This document shows, piece after piece, positions 62,455 through 64,000 of a DNA stretch of 64,000 nucleotides. The stretch's first letter is position 1. Each line of letters starts with the position of its first letter. The translations under genes were made by a program, and so were the position numbers. Below the pieces are notes generated by a model. That model made no database searches and was not told where the DNA came from. It saw only the letters and a list, made by a program, of their open reading frames with translations. Source of the DNA: Sphingomonas azotifigens NBRC 15497 (GTDB taxonomy: Bacteria; Pseudomonadota; Alphaproteobacteria; Sphingomonadales; Sphingomonadaceae); assembly GCF_002091475.1 (NCBI RefSeq), contig NZ_BCTR01000012.1:143131-207130 (forward strand), read 5' to 3'.

Positions 62455-63933
62455 GTGCCCGAACAGATGAAGTCGCGGCTGAGCTTCATGGAACTGGACG
62501 AGCGCCAGCAGGCCACGTTGCGCGCCACCCAGCCCTGGGTGCAGGTCACGCTGGGCGACGCGCTGGACCGCTTCTATGCGCGTGCCGCCGCGACGCCGGA
62601 GACCGCGCGCTTCTTCCGCGACAAGGCGCACATGAACCGCGCCAAGGCTGCGCAGGAAAAGCACTGGGCGCGCATCGCCGCGGCAGACTTCACCGGCGAA
62701 TATCATGCCAGCGCCCGCCGCATCGGCGCCACCCACGCCCATATCGGGCTGGAGCCGCGCTGGTATGTCGGCAGCTATGCGATCGTGCTGGAGCACCTCA
62801 TTGCCGGCGTGCATCGCCTCAACAACCCGTTCAAGCGCCTGTTGCAGCTGTTCCGCGGCCCCAGTTCCGAACAGGCGACCATCGCGCTGGTCAAGGCCGC
62901 GCTGCTCGACATGGAAGTGTCGCTGTCGATCTATTTCGAGGAGGCCCAGGCCGAACGCGAGACCGCGGTCACGGCCTTTGAGAACGCCCTCACCGCGCTG
63001 GCGGAAGGCGACCTCACCAACGAACTGAGCGGCCTCCCGTCGAGCTTCACCGCGCTCGAGAAGAGCTACAACAAGACGCTCGACCGGATCCGCGAGATGC
63101 TCGCCTCGGTCAGCGACGGCACGATGCGTATCCGCTCGGGCATCAACGAGATTTCGCAGGCGGCCGAGGATCTCTCGCGCCGTACCCAGGGCAATGCGGC
63201 GAGCCTCGAAGAGACCACCGCAGCGGTTTCGCAGATGGAAGCCCGCTTTCGCTCGACCGCGGAGGCCGCGCGTCACACCGTCACCCGCGCCGACCAGGCG
63301 CTCAGCACCGTCGGCCAGGGCCGCGCGATCGCCGACGAAGCCTCGCAGGCAATGGGCCGCGTCTCCGAAGCCGCCAAGGGTACCGACAGCGTCATCGAGG
63401 GCCTCGACAAAATTGCCTTCCAGACCCGCGTTCTCGCGATGAACGCCGCCGTCGAGGCCGGCCGTGCGGGGGAAGCCGGTCGCGGCTTCGCGGTCGTCGC
63501 CGATCTCGTCTCGGCGCTCGCGATGCGCGCCGAGGAAGAGGCCGGCCGCGCGCGCGAACAGCTCACCATGACCCAGGCCGAGATCGTCACCGCCGTGGAC
63601 GCGGTGCAGAAGGTGGACGGCGCGCTGGCGAACATCTCCGGCGACGTCAGCCAGGTGCACGACCTGCTCGGCAGCATGGCGGCCGACAATGGCGCGCAGT
63701 CGACCGCGATCAGCGAAATTTCGCACGCTGTCGGCGCGATGGACCGCGCGACCCAGCAGAACGCCGCGATGGTCGAACAGACTTCCGCCGCCGCGCAGAA
63801 CCTCGCCAACGAAGTCAGCGACCTGGCAAAGCTGGCCTCGCAGTTCCGCACCGAGCGCACCGACGCGAAGCTGGGCGGCTACCGCCCGCTGCCCAGTGCC
63901 GCGATCTCCGCGCTGACCCGGCCCGATCTCTGA
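62455..63933 (+). CDS. Globin-coupled methyl-accepting chemotaxis protein (HemAT-like)
   Basis: A 492-residue soluble receptor with no membrane segment. Residues about 15-170 are a protoglobin sensor with the proximal His probably H94 in IGATHAHIGLEPRWYVGSY, so it likely binds heme and senses oxygen or another gas. After a linker comes the signalling hairpin with AEDLSRRTQGNAASLEETTA, FQTRVLAMNAAVEAGRAG and EAGRGFAVVADLVSALAMR. The tip reads ADLVSALA where most receptors read D/G-E-V-R-x-L-A, so two conserved residues are changed. The start is GTG. No other chemotaxis gene is in the window. Confidence 0.9.
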   Translation: MPEQMKSRLSFMELDERQQATLRATQPWVQVTLGDALDRFYARAAATPETARFFRDKAHMNRAKAAQEKHWARIAAADFTGEYHASARRIGATHAHIGLEPRWYVGSYAIVLEHLIAGVHRLNNPFKRLLQLFRGPSSEQATIALVKAALLDMEVSLSIYFEEAQAERETAVTAFENALTALAEGDLTNELSGLPSSFTALEKSYNKTLDRIREMLASVSDGTMRIRSGINEISQAAEDLSRRTQGNAASLEETTAAVSQMEARFRSTAEAARHTVTRADQALSTVGQGRAIADEASQAMGRVSEAAKGTDSVIEGLDKIAFQTRVLAMNAAVEAGRAGEAGRGFAVVADLVSALAMRAEEEAGRAREQLTMTQAEIVTAVDAVQKVDGALANISGDVSQVHDLLGSMAADNGAQSTAISEISHAVGAMDRATQQNAAMVEQTSAAAQNLANEVSDLAKLASQFRTERTDAKLGGYRPLPSAAISALTRPDL

Positions 63934-63963
63934 TCGGGTCGGCCGCCGCTTAGAGTCCGTTTG

Positions 63964-63987
63964 GAAATTCGCGAAAAAGCGAATTTC
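63964..63987. terminator. Hairpin after the globin-coupled receptor
   Basis: GAAATTCGC pairs exactly with GCGAATTTC around the loop GAAAAA, 30 bases after the receptor stop. It has no T run, so it may be a weak terminator or a dispersed-repeat fragment. The window ends 13 bases later. Confidence 0.5.
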
Positions 63988-64000
63988 AAGGCGGCACCGG

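Overview
The window reads as chromosomal DNA of a GC-rich alphaproteobacterium, most likely a Sphingomonas-type member of the Sphingomonadales. The evidence is the surA-pdxA-rsmA order at the left edge, frequent GTG and TTG starts with 4-base stop/start overlaps, a lexA gene preceded by the alphaproteobacterial SOS box (GTTC-N7-GTTC), a sphingomonad-style TonB receptor, and dispersed GC-rich palindromic repeats. No rRNA, tRNA, CRISPR array, prophage or transposase gene was seen. Almost the whole window is coding and no gene-free stretch exceeds 300 bases. The assignment rests on pattern recognition; no database search was run.

Left part (1-8.3 kb): the end of surA, then pdxA and rsmA. On the opposite strand is a tightly overlapping run: HDAC-family amidohydrolase, hemB, two paralogous GNAT acetyltransferases, and a membrane protein with a spermidine-synthase-like domain. 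rppH and a small membrane protein follow.

Propionate region (8.4-19 kb): a minus-strand operon runs pccB, mce, scpA, a HODM/DUF3445-like gene, bioB, an HNH endonuclease gene and pccA. It encodes propionyl-CoA to succinyl-CoA conversion plus synthesis of the biotin that the carboxylase needs. A divergent ScfR-type acyl-CoA regulator faces it across a short region with TTTGCAAA-like boxes. Three GC-rich palindromic repeats sit in this operon, and two of them are translated in frame inside pccA and the HODM-like gene. The HNH gene is visibly AT-richer than its neighbours but is coupled by overlaps on both sides.

Middle (19-34 kb): an alpha/beta hydrolase, selO, astD, a PilZ protein, moeA, lexA with promoter and SOS box, two tandem paralogous secreted proteins of unknown function, a subclass B3-type metallo-beta-lactamase overlapping comEC, gltX, gltA with a terminator, and a MarR regulator.

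Sugar and envelope region (34-47 kb): a TonB receptor, an ABC exporter, a carbohydrate set (FucP-like permease, SGNH esterase, GH97 glycosidase) with a LacI-type operator candidate, an L,D-transpeptidase, a small lipoprotein, a DUF885 protein and a cationic secreted peptide.

Right part (47-64 kb): a five-gene minus-strand run (DOMON-like protein, NamZ-like muramidase, nucleotidyltransferase-like membrane protein, DUF2336-like protein, and a PAS histidine kinase that lacks the usual phospho-acceptor His). Then come MgtC, tyrS, a short PilZ protein, recG, a FlbD-like small protein, sdhE, a 98-bp palindromic repeat, mfd, a SnoaL-like protein and a globin-coupled chemoreceptor.
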